This document shows, piece after piece, positions 19,207-27,035 of a stretch of DNA of 64,000 nt. The position numbers were made by a program, and so were the translations under genes. The notes beneath the pieces were generated by a model that saw nothing but the letters and a program-made list of their open reading frames with translations, searched no databases and had not been told where the DNA came from. The first letter of the stretch is position 1, and the number at the start of each line of letters is the position of its first letter. This DNA comes from Achromobacter aloeverae (GTDB lineage: Bacteria; Pseudomonadota; Gammaproteobacteria; Burkholderiales; Burkholderiaceae_B): assembly GCF_004121055.1 (NCBI RefSeq), contig NZ_PYAL01000001.1:992001-1056000 (forward strand), read 5' to 3'.

Positions 19207-20213
19207 GTCGCCGCCTCCCTTGGCGCGGAGCGATCGCAGGCCTGCGCCAGCGGCACCACACGCAGCACGCGATTCACATAGAAGCAGGGTTGCAGCGGCC
19301 GCTCGGCCATCTCGGTCGCGCCGACCAGGCCTCGTACCGCGTGCTTGAAGTCATCGCCGAAACCCGCGGCGCCCACCAGGGGGATATCCACGTCGACGTC
19401 CCAGTGCTCCGGCCCGAACGTCCAGCCCGCCAGGCTTGCCCAGCGGGCCAGCACGCCGCGCAGGTTGCCATCGGCCAATTCCGCGCGGAACACGGGAGTT
19501 GCGGCCACCTGCCCCAGGCCGGCTTGCGGGCCGCCCGGGTTGCCCGGGAGAGTCAGGTTGCCCGTCCTTCCCGGCTCCACAACCTGTCGCGATCGCGCCG
19601 GAAAACCTGTTCCGGGGCGTGCCCGGGCGCCGCGCGATGTCCCCGTCGTGCCGGCCTGGGCAGCGGATTGCGGCGGGACGGCCGCCGAAGCCGTCATGCC
19701 CGTAGCGGGTTCCGGCAAGGCCATCGGGCCGTTGTCGCCAACGGCGAGGTCCTGCGAGTCACGCAAGGGCGCAGGCCCTTCGACGCCGCGGGCATGGCTC
19801 GGCAAGGCACCTTCGGCTGCATCCCCGGGGCCTGGGTCCGCATCGAAGGCGGTGGCCGCCTGCCTGCGCGCCACGGCGCGCAGGCGGCCGCCCCGCATGA
19901 TCAGTGCGGGCCATATGCCCTCGATCACCACGTAGGGATCGCGGCGCACGTAGGAAACGGGCCGCTCGCCGTCGTGCCCCAGCGCGAAAATCGCCGGCAG
20001 GGCCTGTCCTGGAGCGAAATGCAGCCATGTGCGGCGGCCGTCGTCGAACACCTGCAGCGGCGCTACCGCGCGTTCACCCGACAGCCGCCAGTTGAAGTCG
20101 TACGCAGCGCCCGGCGTTGCGACATCCCGCAGTCCCCAGGGTGGCGGCACGCATGCGGCCACGCAGGGCAGGACCGCAAGACAGCTGGATAATCGATGCA
20201 CGGCACGATGCAT
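19203..20213 (-). CDS. pilL: PilL-like lipoprotein with VirB9/TrbG-like and TcpQ-like domains
   Basis: The 336-residue product has a lipoprotein signal ending VAAC (Cys21) and two recognisable regions. Residues 37-115 (APLQVFDDGRRTWLHF, LPAIFAL, VVIEGIWPALIMRGG) resemble the beta-sandwich of VirB9/TrbG conjugation proteins. Residues 250-330 (WASLAGWTFGPEHWDVDVDI, FYVNRVLRVV) resemble the TcpQ C-terminal domain, which binds the secretin. A Gly/Ala/Pro-rich linker joins them. The ATG at 20213 has GGAGG upstream and gives a clean signal peptide; an upstream start at 20255 is less likely. It is the first gene of the pilus operon and overlaps pilN by 4 bp. Confidence 0.75.
   Translation of the reverse strand: MHRAVHRLSSCLAVLPCVAACVPPPWGLRDVATPGAAYDFNWRLSGERAVAPLQVFDDGRRTWLHFAPGQALPAIFALGHDGERPVSYVRRDPYVVIEGIWPALIMRGGRLRAVARRQAATAFDADPGPGDAAEGALPSHARGVEGPAPLRDSQDLAVGDNGPMALPEPATGMTASAAVPPQSAAQAGTTGTSRGARARPGTGFPARSRQVVEPGRTGNLTLPGNPGGPQAGLGQVAATPVFRAELADGNLRGVLARWASLAGWTFGPEHWDVDVDIPLVGAAGFGDDFKHAVRGLVGATEMAERPLQPCFYVNRVLRVVPLAQACDRSAPREAAT
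20190..20213 (-). repeat. Two-unit 12-bp repeat at the pilL start
   Basis: The first eight codons form two units, ATGCATCGTGCC and GTGCATCGATTA, sharing TGCATCG and encoding MHRA-VHRL. Short and could be chance on its own; listed because six neighbouring pil genes show the same pattern. Confidence 0.45.
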
Positions 20214-20404
20214 GGCGCCTCCACGCGATGCGCACCGGAGCGGCGCGCGACACATGCATGGTGGCCCTGCCCGTCGAGCCCAACAAGATCGACTTATACG
20301 AATGGATTATTCGATCACGCGCCCCCTGCGGCGCGGTAACGCGTGGCCCTTCCAGGACCACGCTGCGCGCAGCACACACAGCACGTCGACGCCGCGGACG
20401 GCGC
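20214..20404 (-). promoter_or_regulatory. Upstream region of the pilus operon
   Basis: This non-coding stretch precedes the first pil gene, and no gene is seen in it. On the minus strand a TATAAG (20293-20298) could serve as a -10 element, but no good -35 hexamer sits 16-18 bp upstream. A short inverted repeat, CGAAT-N5-ATTCG, overlaps its upstream side and might be a regulator site. The promoter call is tentative. Confidence 0.3.
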
Positions 20405-20434
20405 AAAAAAAAGACCTGTGCAATTGCACAGGTC
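20405..20434 (-). terminator. Rho-independent terminator of the UgpB-like gene
   Basis: A perfect palindrome with arms GACCTGTGCAA and TTGCACAGGTC (20413-20434) is followed, on the minus strand, by eight T residues (20412-20405). It lies about 90 bp after the stop of the UgpB-like gene and isolates it from the pilus operon, whose transcription starts just beyond. Confidence 0.9.
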
Positions 20435-20450
20435 TCCTAGATCCAGGACA

Positions 20451-20521
20451 CCGCGGATCCGGGTCCCCCGGTCCGCCGGTGTCGCCCCCTGGGGGGCCGC
20501 GCTCCGCGCGGTACGGGGGGG
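20451..20521 (-). repeat. GC-rich 3' repeat element, copy 1
   Basis: Directly after the stop of the UgpB-like gene. In gene sense it holds a C-run, a CCGCG/CGCGG hairpin, CCCCCCAGGGGGC, and then a 26-bp core beginning GCGGACCGGGGGACC that can fold on itself. The core is identical to that after rho (36576-36601). A terminator follows both copies. Confidence 0.8.
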
Positions 20522-20522
20522 C

Positions 20523-21860
20523 CTACCTCTGTTCCGCGATCACCTTCGCTTGCGCGGCCGCGTTATTCAGCGCCGACATCGGCGGCACCTTGCCGTCGAT
20601 CGCGTCATCCAGCTGGCGGCTAAGCACCGGCTCGATGCGGCTGTAGTTGTTCATGCGGAAGCCACGGCCGGTCGGCGCCGGTTGCGTGCGCATCGCCGTG
20701 ACGAACTGCTGCGCGCCCGGAATCTTGCTGTAGTACGACACATCCGAAGCGCGGAAAGCGGCTTCGGTCAACGGCAGGTAACCCGTCGTCTGGTGCCATT
20801 CCGCGGCAATGACCGGCTTGGAGAGCCACGCCAGGAACGACGCGGTCGCCTTGTCGGCTGCCGCCGGGTGCCCTTCCATGGCCCACAGCGCGCCGCCCGT
20901 CACGAAGGGACGGCCGGCCTGCGCGGTCGCCTGCGGATAATACGGCAGCGGTGCCACGCCGAAGGTCAGGCCCTTGGTGGCAAGGAAGTTGCCGATCGCG
21001 CCGGAACCGGACGTCAGCACGCCGCAGGTGCCCTTGGCGAACGACTGGTCGGCCTTGTCGTCTTCGGTGTGCTGCGTGAACAACAGGGAACGCTTCCAGC
21101 TGGCCATCAGCGAAATATGGCGCATGTACAGCATGTCGAACTGCAACTGCGGCGGCACCTTCGACTTGGTCGCCTCCAGCCCGTTGCCATTGCTGGCGTA
21201 CAGCTGGTTGTTCACCGGCGCCAGGCTTTCCAGGTGCACGGTGACCTGGTCGCTGGTGGCGTACGGGCAATCCAGGTCGGCCTTGTCGCGCAACTTCAGC
21301 AGTTGATCCTGCAGTTCGGCCCACGTGCGCGCGGGCGCGTTGGCATCCAGGCCGGCCTTCTTGTAGTACGAGATGTTGTAGAACATCACCGGCACTTCGG
21401 CCATGAACGGGAACGCCAGCAGGCGGCCCTTGGCGTCGCGCGTGAAACTGGTGGTGGCCGGCAGGAACCAGGCCAGGTCCTTGATCGGATACTTGGCCAG
21501 CAACTCGTACAGCGGCTTGATGGACTTGTATTCGGCGACGGCTTCCGGCGAACGGTCGTCGTCCAGCTGGATCAGGTTGGGCTGGCGCTTGGCGCGTACG
21601 GCCGCGACGGCCTCCTGCTTCAAGGCTTGCGGACTGGCGAAGCCGCGCAGCTTGACCTCCACGTCGCCCTGTTCCTTGTTGTACTGCTTGACCAGCTTTT
21701 CCAGTTCGGCCTGGTTGGCGTTCGCCAAGGTATGCCAGACCTCGATCTGTACCGGCGCGGCATGGGCCACGCCGCCTATCAGCAGCGCAGCCCCGAATAC
21801 CCATGCGCGCCCCGAGGCGCGCACGGCATGGGCAGGACTCATCTGTTGCAGTGTCTTCAT
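20523..21860 (-). CDS. ABC transporter solute-binding protein, UgpB-like
   Basis: Periplasmic solute-binding protein of family 1. The 445-residue precursor has a signal peptide ending GGVAHA and UgpB-like features: EVWHTL near the mature N-terminus, PVMFYNISYYKKAG, and TGYLPLT before the C-terminus. UgpB binds sn-glycerol-3-phosphate, but the true ligand here is unknown. No permease or ATPase gene is nearby, so it must use components encoded elsewhere or be a stand-alone receptor. The ATG at 21860 comes 4 bp after the dadA stop, so it is probably cotranscribed with dadA. Confidence 0.85.
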   Translation of the reverse strand: MKTLQQMSPAHAVRASGRAWVFGAALLIGGVAHAAPVQIEVWHTLANANQAELEKLVKQYNKEQGDVEVKLRGFASPQALKQEAVAAVRAKRQPNLIQLDDDRSPEAVAEYKSIKPLYELLAKYPIKDLAWFLPATTSFTRDAKGRLLAFPFMAEVPVMFYNISYYKKAGLDANAPARTWAELQDQLLKLRDKADLDCPYATSDQVTVHLESLAPVNNQLYASNGNGLEATKSKVPPQLQFDMLYMRHISLMASWKRSLLFTQHTEDDKADQSFAKGTCGVLTSGSGAIGNFLATKGLTFGVAPLPYYPQATAQAGRPFVTGGALWAMEGHPAAADKATASFLAWLSKPVIAAEWHQTTGYLPLTEAAFRASDVSYYSKIPGAQQFVTAMRTQPAPTGRGFRMNNYSRIEPVLSRQLDDAIDGKVPPMSALNNAAAQAKVIAEQR

Positions 21861-21864
21861 AGAT

Positions 21865-23121
21865 CTAGATACCAAGAAAAGGAAATTCCGGCTCCGGCCG
21901 CAAGCCGTTGATCAAGTCGGCCAAAGCCCGGCCCGAACCCACCCCCATGGTCCAGCCCAACGTGCCATGGCCTGTATTCAAGTACAGGTTGGGAACGCGG
22001 GTCTGGCCGATCAAGGGCACATTCGACGGAGTGGACGGGCGCAAGCCCGACCAATAGCTGACGCGCGCGAAATCGAGCGCGTCGGGAAAAAGTTCACGCG
22101 CCAATCGCGTCATGGCTTCGCAACGCGCCGGATTGAGAGCGCGGTCGTAGCCTGAAAGTTCCGCCGTGCCAGCCATGCGCAGGCGGTCGCCCAGGCGCGA
22201 GAAGACGACCTTGTGGCTGCTGTCGGTCAGGCTGACCGAAGGCGCGCCGGCGGCGTCCAGCACCGGGAACGTCGCGGAATAGCCCTTGGCGGGATAGACG
22301 TTGCAGGGAATGCCCAGGGGGCGCACCAGCAAGGGAGTGAAGCTGCCCATGGCGACCACGAACACATCCGCGTCGATGCGGCCGTAGGCGCCATCGGGCG
22401 AAATGGTTTCCGCGGCCGACACGGCGCCGCCGGCGGTCAGCAGGCGTGTGACGGTGGTCGAGTAGCGGAATTCGACGCCTTCCTGCTCACACTGGTGCGC
22501 CAGCGCCGCGGTGAACAGGTGCACGTCGCCGCTCTCGTCTTCCGGGGTGTAGTCGCCGCCGACGATGCTGCCGCGATGCCGCGCCAGCGCGGGCTCGACG
22601 GCGATGACCTCGTCGGCCGTCAGGATGCGGCGCTCGACGCCGAAGTCGCGCATGACGCCGGCCGCCTTCTGCGACAGCTCGAACTCCTCGCTATCGCGAT
22701 AGAAATTCAGGATGCCGCGTTCGAGATGATCGTATTGGATGCCCAGCTCGGCGCGCATGCCGCGCAGGGTCGCGCGGCTGTACTCGGCCAGCCGCACCAT
22801 GGCGCGGATATTCGGCGCAAGGCGCCCCGGCAGGCATTGGCGCAGGAAGGACAAGCCCCAGATCCATTGATGCAGGTCCAGCCGCGGCCGGAACAGCAGC
22901 GGCGCGTCCTCGCGGAACATCCACTTGATCAACTTGAGCGGCGCCTGCGGGTTGGCCCAGGGCTCGGCGTAGGAAACGGAAATCTGGCCGCCATTGGCGA
23001 AGCTGGTTTCCTGGGCGGGCCCGGTCTGGCGGTCGACCACGACGATCTCGTGGCCGAAGCGGCGCAGCCACCAGGCGGTGGAGGTGCCGATGATGCCACT
23101 ACCCAACACCGCAATTTTCAT
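21865..23121 (-). CDS. dadA: D-amino acid dehydrogenase, small subunit type
   Basis: FAD enzyme that oxidatively deaminates D-amino acids (mainly D-Ala) to 2-oxo acids, feeding electrons to the respiratory chain at the inner membrane. The 418-residue protein has the FAD fingerprint MKIAVLGSGIIGTSTAWWL at its start, followed by HEIVVVDRQ, and the C-terminal FAD-contact region LNTGHGTLGWTMGVGSG. The ATG at 23121 is chosen because it places the fingerprint at residue 2. No alanine racemase gene is next to it; instead a UgpB-like binding protein follows after 4 bp. Confidence 0.92.
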   Translation of the reverse strand: MKIAVLGSGIIGTSTAWWLRRFGHEIVVVDRQTGPAQETSFANGGQISVSYAEPWANPQAPLKLIKWMFREDAPLLFRPRLDLHQWIWGLSFLRQCLPGRLAPNIRAMVRLAEYSRATLRGMRAELGIQYDHLERGILNFYRDSEEFELSQKAAGVMRDFGVERRILTADEVIAVEPALARHRGSIVGGDYTPEDESGDVHLFTAALAHQCEQEGVEFRYSTTVTRLLTAGGAVSAAETISPDGAYGRIDADVFVVAMGSFTPLLVRPLGIPCNVYPAKGYSATFPVLDAAGAPSVSLTDSSHKVVFSRLGDRLRMAGTAELSGYDRALNPARCEAMTRLARELFPDALDFARVSYWSGLRPSTPSNVPLIGQTRVPNLYLNTGHGTLGWTMGVGSGRALADLINGLRPEPEFPFLGI

Positions 23122-23304
23122 TCGCTTAGGGCCTTTATTACTGAAAACGCACGGAACGCGACCGGCAGCGGCCACGAGGCGGATCGAGTGGTTCTGGAAC
23201 CGCGAGTGTACCCTGGCTGGCTACGGCTGCCAGCCCGGAGGGACGGGCAGGCAATCAGCTTGTTACATAAGTCATGATCGCGATCGGACTGGGTAAAACC
23301 TGAC

Positions 23305-23318
23305 GCGTTACGTAACGC
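23305..23318. promoter_or_regulatory. Perfect 14-bp palindrome upstream of dadA
   Basis: GCGTTACGTAACGC lies about 185 bp upstream of the dadA start, in the 292-bp gap between dadA and the reductase gene. A second short palindrome, GATCGCGATC, lies nearby (about 23276-23285). Either could be an operator. No matching regulator gene is adjacent, so the assignment is open. Confidence 0.35.
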
Positions 23319-23413
23319 CACGGCTTGCCTGCCCCGCCTTCCCATGCCCTCGTCCTCGGGCGGCGCGGCCGGCGTGCAGGCGCGCCGTGTCTTCCCGCGC
23401 GCCCTCGATATCC

Positions 23414-24460
23414 CTAGGGACGGGCCTGCGCCAGGTCCGCCTCCGACGTGAAGGCGTCGGCGTAGAACTCCTCGGCCGGCAAGCCGCACTGGGCGCTGAA
23501 CTGGCGGCGCGCGGCGTCGACCATGGGCGGCGCGCCGCAGGCGTAGACCTGGTGGCCGGAAAGATCGGGCAGGTCTTGCATGACGGCCTCGTGCACGAAG
23601 CCCGTGCGGCCGGTCCAGCCGTCTTCCGGCAAGGCGTCGGAGATGACGGGAATGAACTGGAAGCCGGGCAGGCCGGCGGCCCAGCCCGCCGCCACGTCGT
23701 TCATATAGAGGTCGCGCGGACGGCGGCCCCCCCAGTACAGGCGCACCGGGCGGTCGATCTGCTTGTGCCGCATATGCTCGACCATGGCCTTGATCGGCGC
23801 GAAGCCCGTGCCGCTGGCCAGGAAGATGATGGGCTTGTCGCTGTCCTCGCGCAGGAAGAAGGACCCGAAGGGACCTTCGATGCGCAGGATCTCCCGTTCC
23901 TTCATCTGGGTGGCCCCGGCGCCGAACACATGGTCGGTGAAATAGCCGCCGGGCATGTGGCGGATGTGCAATTCCAGGGGACTGCCGGCGTGCGGCGGCG
24001 TCGCCATGGAATAGCTGCGGCGCCGGCCTTCCTTGAGGATCAGTTCGATGTACTGGCCGGCGTAGAAGCGGAATTCCTCGGACGCGGGCAGTTGCAGCTT
24101 GAGCACGGCCACGTCCTCGCCCAGGCGTTGGATGGACGTCACGCGCGAGGGCAGCTTGCGGATCTGGATGTCGCTGGCCAGGCGCACCTCGGTGGACTCG
24201 ACCAGCAGGTCGGACGACGGCCGCGCCTGGCACAGCAAGGTATAGCCGGCCGCCATTTCCTCGGGCGCCAACACCTGCGCCGGGTAGGGACCCGCGTCGA
24301 ACTCGCCGGAGACCACCTTGCCCTTGCAGGTCGAACACGCGCCGCTGCGGCAGCTATAGGGAAGCACGATGCCCGCCGCCAGCGCCGCATCGAGCACGGT
24401 CTGGCCGCTTTCGACGGGAAATTGATGCTGGCTGGGCGTTAGGGTGACCTGGAAACTCAT
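23414..24460 (-). CDS. 2Fe-2S ferredoxin / FAD / NAD(P)H oxidoreductase, AscD-like
   Basis: Electron-transfer flavoprotein of the type often annotated as CDP-6-deoxy-delta-3,4-glucoseen reductase. In the 348-residue protein an N-terminal plant-type ferredoxin domain holds the cluster cysteines Cys37, Cys42, Cys45 and Cys77. A ferredoxin-NADP reductase barrel follows (FAD motif RRRSYSMATPP), then an NAD(P) domain (FLASGTGFAPIKAM, ACGAPPMVDAAR). No ascarylose genes are nearby, so the name should not be taken as function; it more likely serves an oxygenase or another redox partner. It is not closely coupled to either neighbour. Confidence 0.88.
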   Translation of the reverse strand: MSFQVTLTPSQHQFPVESGQTVLDAALAAGIVLPYSCRSGACSTCKGKVVSGEFDAGPYPAQVLAPEEMAAGYTLLCQARPSSDLLVESTEVRLASDIQIRKLPSRVTSIQRLGEDVAVLKLQLPASEEFRFYAGQYIELILKEGRRRSYSMATPPHAGSPLELHIRHMPGGYFTDHVFGAGATQMKEREILRIEGPFGSFFLREDSDKPIIFLASGTGFAPIKAMVEHMRHKQIDRPVRLYWGGRRPRDLYMNDVAAGWAAGLPGFQFIPVISDALPEDGWTGRTGFVHEAVMQDLPDLSGHQVYACGAPPMVDAARRQFSAQCGLPAEEFYADAFTSEADLAQARP

Positions 24461-24663
24461 GGTGGACGATCTGCCTATGGACGAAGCCGGCGCGCACCCG
24501 GCAAGAAAACCGGGCAGGCCAGGGAAGTACGGAGCAATTGCCGAAATAGCTTGGCGGCCGAATGGATCGGCGGATTGACTGGATTAGTCGCTCATTTTAG
24601 TGTTTTTGGAAAAGCCGGTCCGGGCGCCGCGCGGCCCCGGACGGTACGCACGCGGGACGCGGG

Positions 24664-25536
24664 CTAGAAGTCGAACTCGATGTCCACCGGGTCGCCGACG
24701 CGCAGCATGGCCCCGGCGGGCGCCGCCACGATGGCGTTCTGCCCGAAGACCACGCCGAGATCCAGCGTGCGGGTGGCCGCCAGGGTCCAGCCAGGCTCGT
24801 CATGGCGCTGCGCCGTGGCCTGGTCGATGTCCGGAATGCCGCAGCGCGTGCACGGCTTGACCAGCGCCATCCGCACCGCTCCCGTCGACAGCGATGCCAC
24901 GTGGTCTTCCTCGTAGGCCTCCAGGCCGCCCTCGATCACGATATTGGGCCGGAAACGATCCATGGGCACGGGCGCCTTGCCGCTGGCGGCGAGTTGCGCG
25001 TTCAGCGCATCCAGCGAAGCCTGGTTGACGACCAGCAAGGGAAAGCCATCGGCGAAACCGAATAGATTGCGGTCCCGGTAATGCGACGCGTCCTCGGGGT
25101 GGCGCTGCAGCCAGCCGCCCACCCATTGGGCGCTGGCGGCACGCTGCGCGCTGGGCACGTCGATACGGAAGACCGCGCAGGGACGCTGCAGGAATTGACT
25201 GAACCAGGCCGCCGCGGCCTCGGATTCGAGCCGCGCGGGCATGGTATCGCGCCACACCGTCACGGCTTGCGGGTCGCCGTGCAGGCCGGAGCCATCCAGC
25301 GCGATCGCCAGGTCCGGCATCCCGGGGGCGGACAGGCGCAGGTGGGTATCGTCGAGGGCGGTGCGGACCAGGGCCATGGCGGGCAACTGCCGCTGCGTCA
25401 GGAACTGGCCGCCGGAGACCACCAGCCAGCGCCGGTCGAAAGCCAGGCCCGCCTCGTCGATGGGCGACGTGGCCAGGTCGATGCCGGCACAGGACTTCAC
25501 GGGATAGATATGCAGACTGCGGATGCGGGAGGACAT
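24664..25536 (-). CDS. MOSC-domain protein, YcbX-like
   Basis: The 290-residue protein pairs an N-terminal MOSC beta-barrel domain (IRSLHIYPVKSCAGID) with a C-terminal MOSC domain whose presumed molybdenum-cofactor cysteine lies in LVKPCTRCGIPDID. E. coli YcbX, which detoxifies N-hydroxylated bases with CysJ, has an extra C-terminal ferredoxin domain that is missing here. The adjacent flavin reductase with its own 2Fe-2S domain, 203 bp downstream, might supply electrons; that is inference. The ATG at 25536 gives the normal family start. Confidence 0.88.
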   Translation of the reverse strand: MSSRIRSLHIYPVKSCAGIDLATSPIDEAGLAFDRRWLVVSGGQFLTQRQLPAMALVRTALDDTHLRLSAPGMPDLAIALDGSGLHGDPQAVTVWRDTMPARLESEAAAAWFSQFLQRPCAVFRIDVPSAQRAASAQWVGGWLQRHPEDASHYRDRNLFGFADGFPLLVVNQASLDALNAQLAASGKAPVPMDRFRPNIVIEGGLEAYEEDHVASLSTGAVRMALVKPCTRCGIPDIDQATAQRHDEPGWTLAATRTLDLGVVFGQNAIVAAPAGAMLRVGDPVDIEFDF

Positions 25537-25601
25537 GATGACGGCGGGATCCGTACCAGGGGAGAATAGGCCACGGCGGGCCACGGCGCCCAGGATACAA
25601 G

Positions 25602-25630
25602 AAAACGGCGCATGCAAGCACGCGCCGTTT
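25602..25630 (-). terminator. Rho-independent terminator of the ect operon
   Basis: Arms AAACGGCGC (25603-25611) and GCGCCGTTT (25622-25630) with a 10-base loop form a stem that, read on the minus strand, ends in a short T-run (TTTTC). It lies about 50 bp after the ectD stop. Confidence 0.75.
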
Positions 25631-25681
25631 CCCCCTGCCCGCACCGGCTTCGGCGCGGACGGATCAAACCCCGCTTCGCCG

Positions 25682-26605
25682 CTACTCCACCAGCTTGAGC
25701 TTGTCCAGCGGCTTCAATGCCTTGATCCCGGCTCGGGTGGCGATGTGCTCGGGTCGCGGCGCCAGGCCATACTTGGGCGGCGCCAGCGCGTTGTCGATGC
25801 TGTTGTAGACCGTGAACACATTCGCGCGCGGCCAGGGCGAGATATTGCTGTTGGACCCGTGCATGGTGTTGCAGTCGAAGAAAATCACCGACCCGGCCTT
25901 GCCGGTCATGGGCCGGATACCGCCCTGCTCCACCAGCAATTGCAGGCTGACCGGATCCGGCACGCCGTACTCCTGCTTCTTCAGCGACTGCTTGTAGTGG
26001 TCCTGCGGCGTCTCGCCCACGCAGGACACGAAGTGCCTGTGCGACCCCGGAACCAGCATCAGCGGACCGTTGCAGGCATTGTTGTCGCTCAACAGCACCG
26101 TGCAGCTCAAGGCGCGCATGGCGGGCATGCCGTCCTCCACGTGCCAGGTCTCGAAGTCCGAATGCCAATAGAACTCCTTGCCCTTGAAGCCCGGTTTCAT
26201 ATTGGCGCGCGACTGGTGCACATAGACCTCGGACCCGAGGATCTGCCGCGCCACGTTGATCAGGCGCGGATCGCGTACCAGCCGCGAGATCATGGCGCTG
26301 AGCGTATGCACCATGAAAATGGAGCGCACCGCGTCGCTGCCCGGCTCCGTGATCGACTCCTCCCGGCGGATGATCGCGGGGTCGCGCGACATGCGGCCGA
26401 TCTCGGCCAGGATGGCGGCGACCTCGTTCTCGGGCAAAAGGTTTTCCAGCATCAGGAAACCGTCACGCTCGTAGTCCCGCAGCTGCTGCCCGGACAATGC
26501 GTCGGCATAGCGGCCGTCCCCGTGGATCACCGGATCGTGGCGCGCCACGATGGCCGACATGCGGTCGGTGCGCGAGGCGTACCTGTCTTTCGCGGGTAAA
26601 TTCAT
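25682..26605 (-). CDS. ectD: Ectoine hydroxylase EctD
   Basis: Iron(II)/2-oxoglutarate dioxygenase that converts ectoine to 5-hydroxyectoine. The 307-residue protein shows the metal-binding facial triad as His148-x-Asp150 (in WHSDFETWH) and His249 (in NTMHGSN), with the family signature around FYWHSDFETWH. The ATG at 26605 has an AGGAGG site upstream and lies 31 bp after ectC. It is the last gene of ectABCD and is followed by a terminator. Its presence means the cell can make hydroxyectoine as well as ectoine under salt or heat stress. Confidence 0.97.
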   Translation of the reverse strand: MNLPAKDRYASRTDRMSAIVARHDPVIHGDGRYADALSGQQLRDYERDGFLMLENLLPENEVAAILAEIGRMSRDPAIIRREESITEPGSDAVRSIFMVHTLSAMISRLVRDPRLINVARQILGSEVYVHQSRANMKPGFKGKEFYWHSDFETWHVEDGMPAMRALSCTVLLSDNNACNGPLMLVPGSHRHFVSCVGETPQDHYKQSLKKQEYGVPDPVSLQLLVEQGGIRPMTGKAGSVIFFDCNTMHGSNSNISPWPRANVFTVYNSIDNALAPPKYGLAPRPEHIATRAGIKALKPLDKLKLVE

Positions 26606-26636
26606 CCTGCGTCCTCCTTGTTCGTCCGGCCCGCGT

Positions 26637-27035
26637 TCAAGCCGCTTCCGCGACCGGCAGGGGATACACACCCTTGGCGTCGTGCACCTCTTGCCCGGTC
26701 AGCGGAGGATTGAATACGCAGATCACGCGCAGCGGGGTTTCGCCGCCGCACAGCCAGTGCTCGTCGTTTTCGTTCAAGGCATAGACCACGCCCGGCGACA
26801 ACATGTGCTTCTTGCCGTCGGCGATGGTTTCGACATGGCCGTCGCCCTCGATGACCCACACCGCCTCCAGGTGATTCTGGTAGTGGATATGGGTGCGCGT
26901 GCGCGGGAAGATGGTGGTCTCATGGAAGGAGAACCCCATTCCGTCCTTCTTCAGCAGCACGCGGCGGCTCATCCAGGTGTCGGTGCGGACCTCGTCCTTG
27001 GTGCCGATGACATCTTTGACGTTGCGAACGATCAT
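26637..27035 (-). CDS. ectC: L-ectoine synthase EctC
   Basis: Cyclises N-gamma-acetyl-L-2,4-diaminobutyrate to ectoine. The 132-residue cupin protein has the expected start MIVRNVKDVIGT and cupin motifs HIHYQNHLEAVWVIEG and NDEHWL. Length is typical. Its ATG overlaps the ectB stop (TAATG), with a GGAGG site inside the end of ectB. Confidence 0.98.
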   Translation of the reverse strand: MIVRNVKDVIGTKDEVRTDTWMSRRVLLKKDGMGFSFHETTIFPRTRTHIHYQNHLEAVWVIEGDGHVETIADGKKHMLSPGVVYALNENDEHWLCGGETPLRVICVFNPPLTGQEVHDAKGVYPLPVAEAA

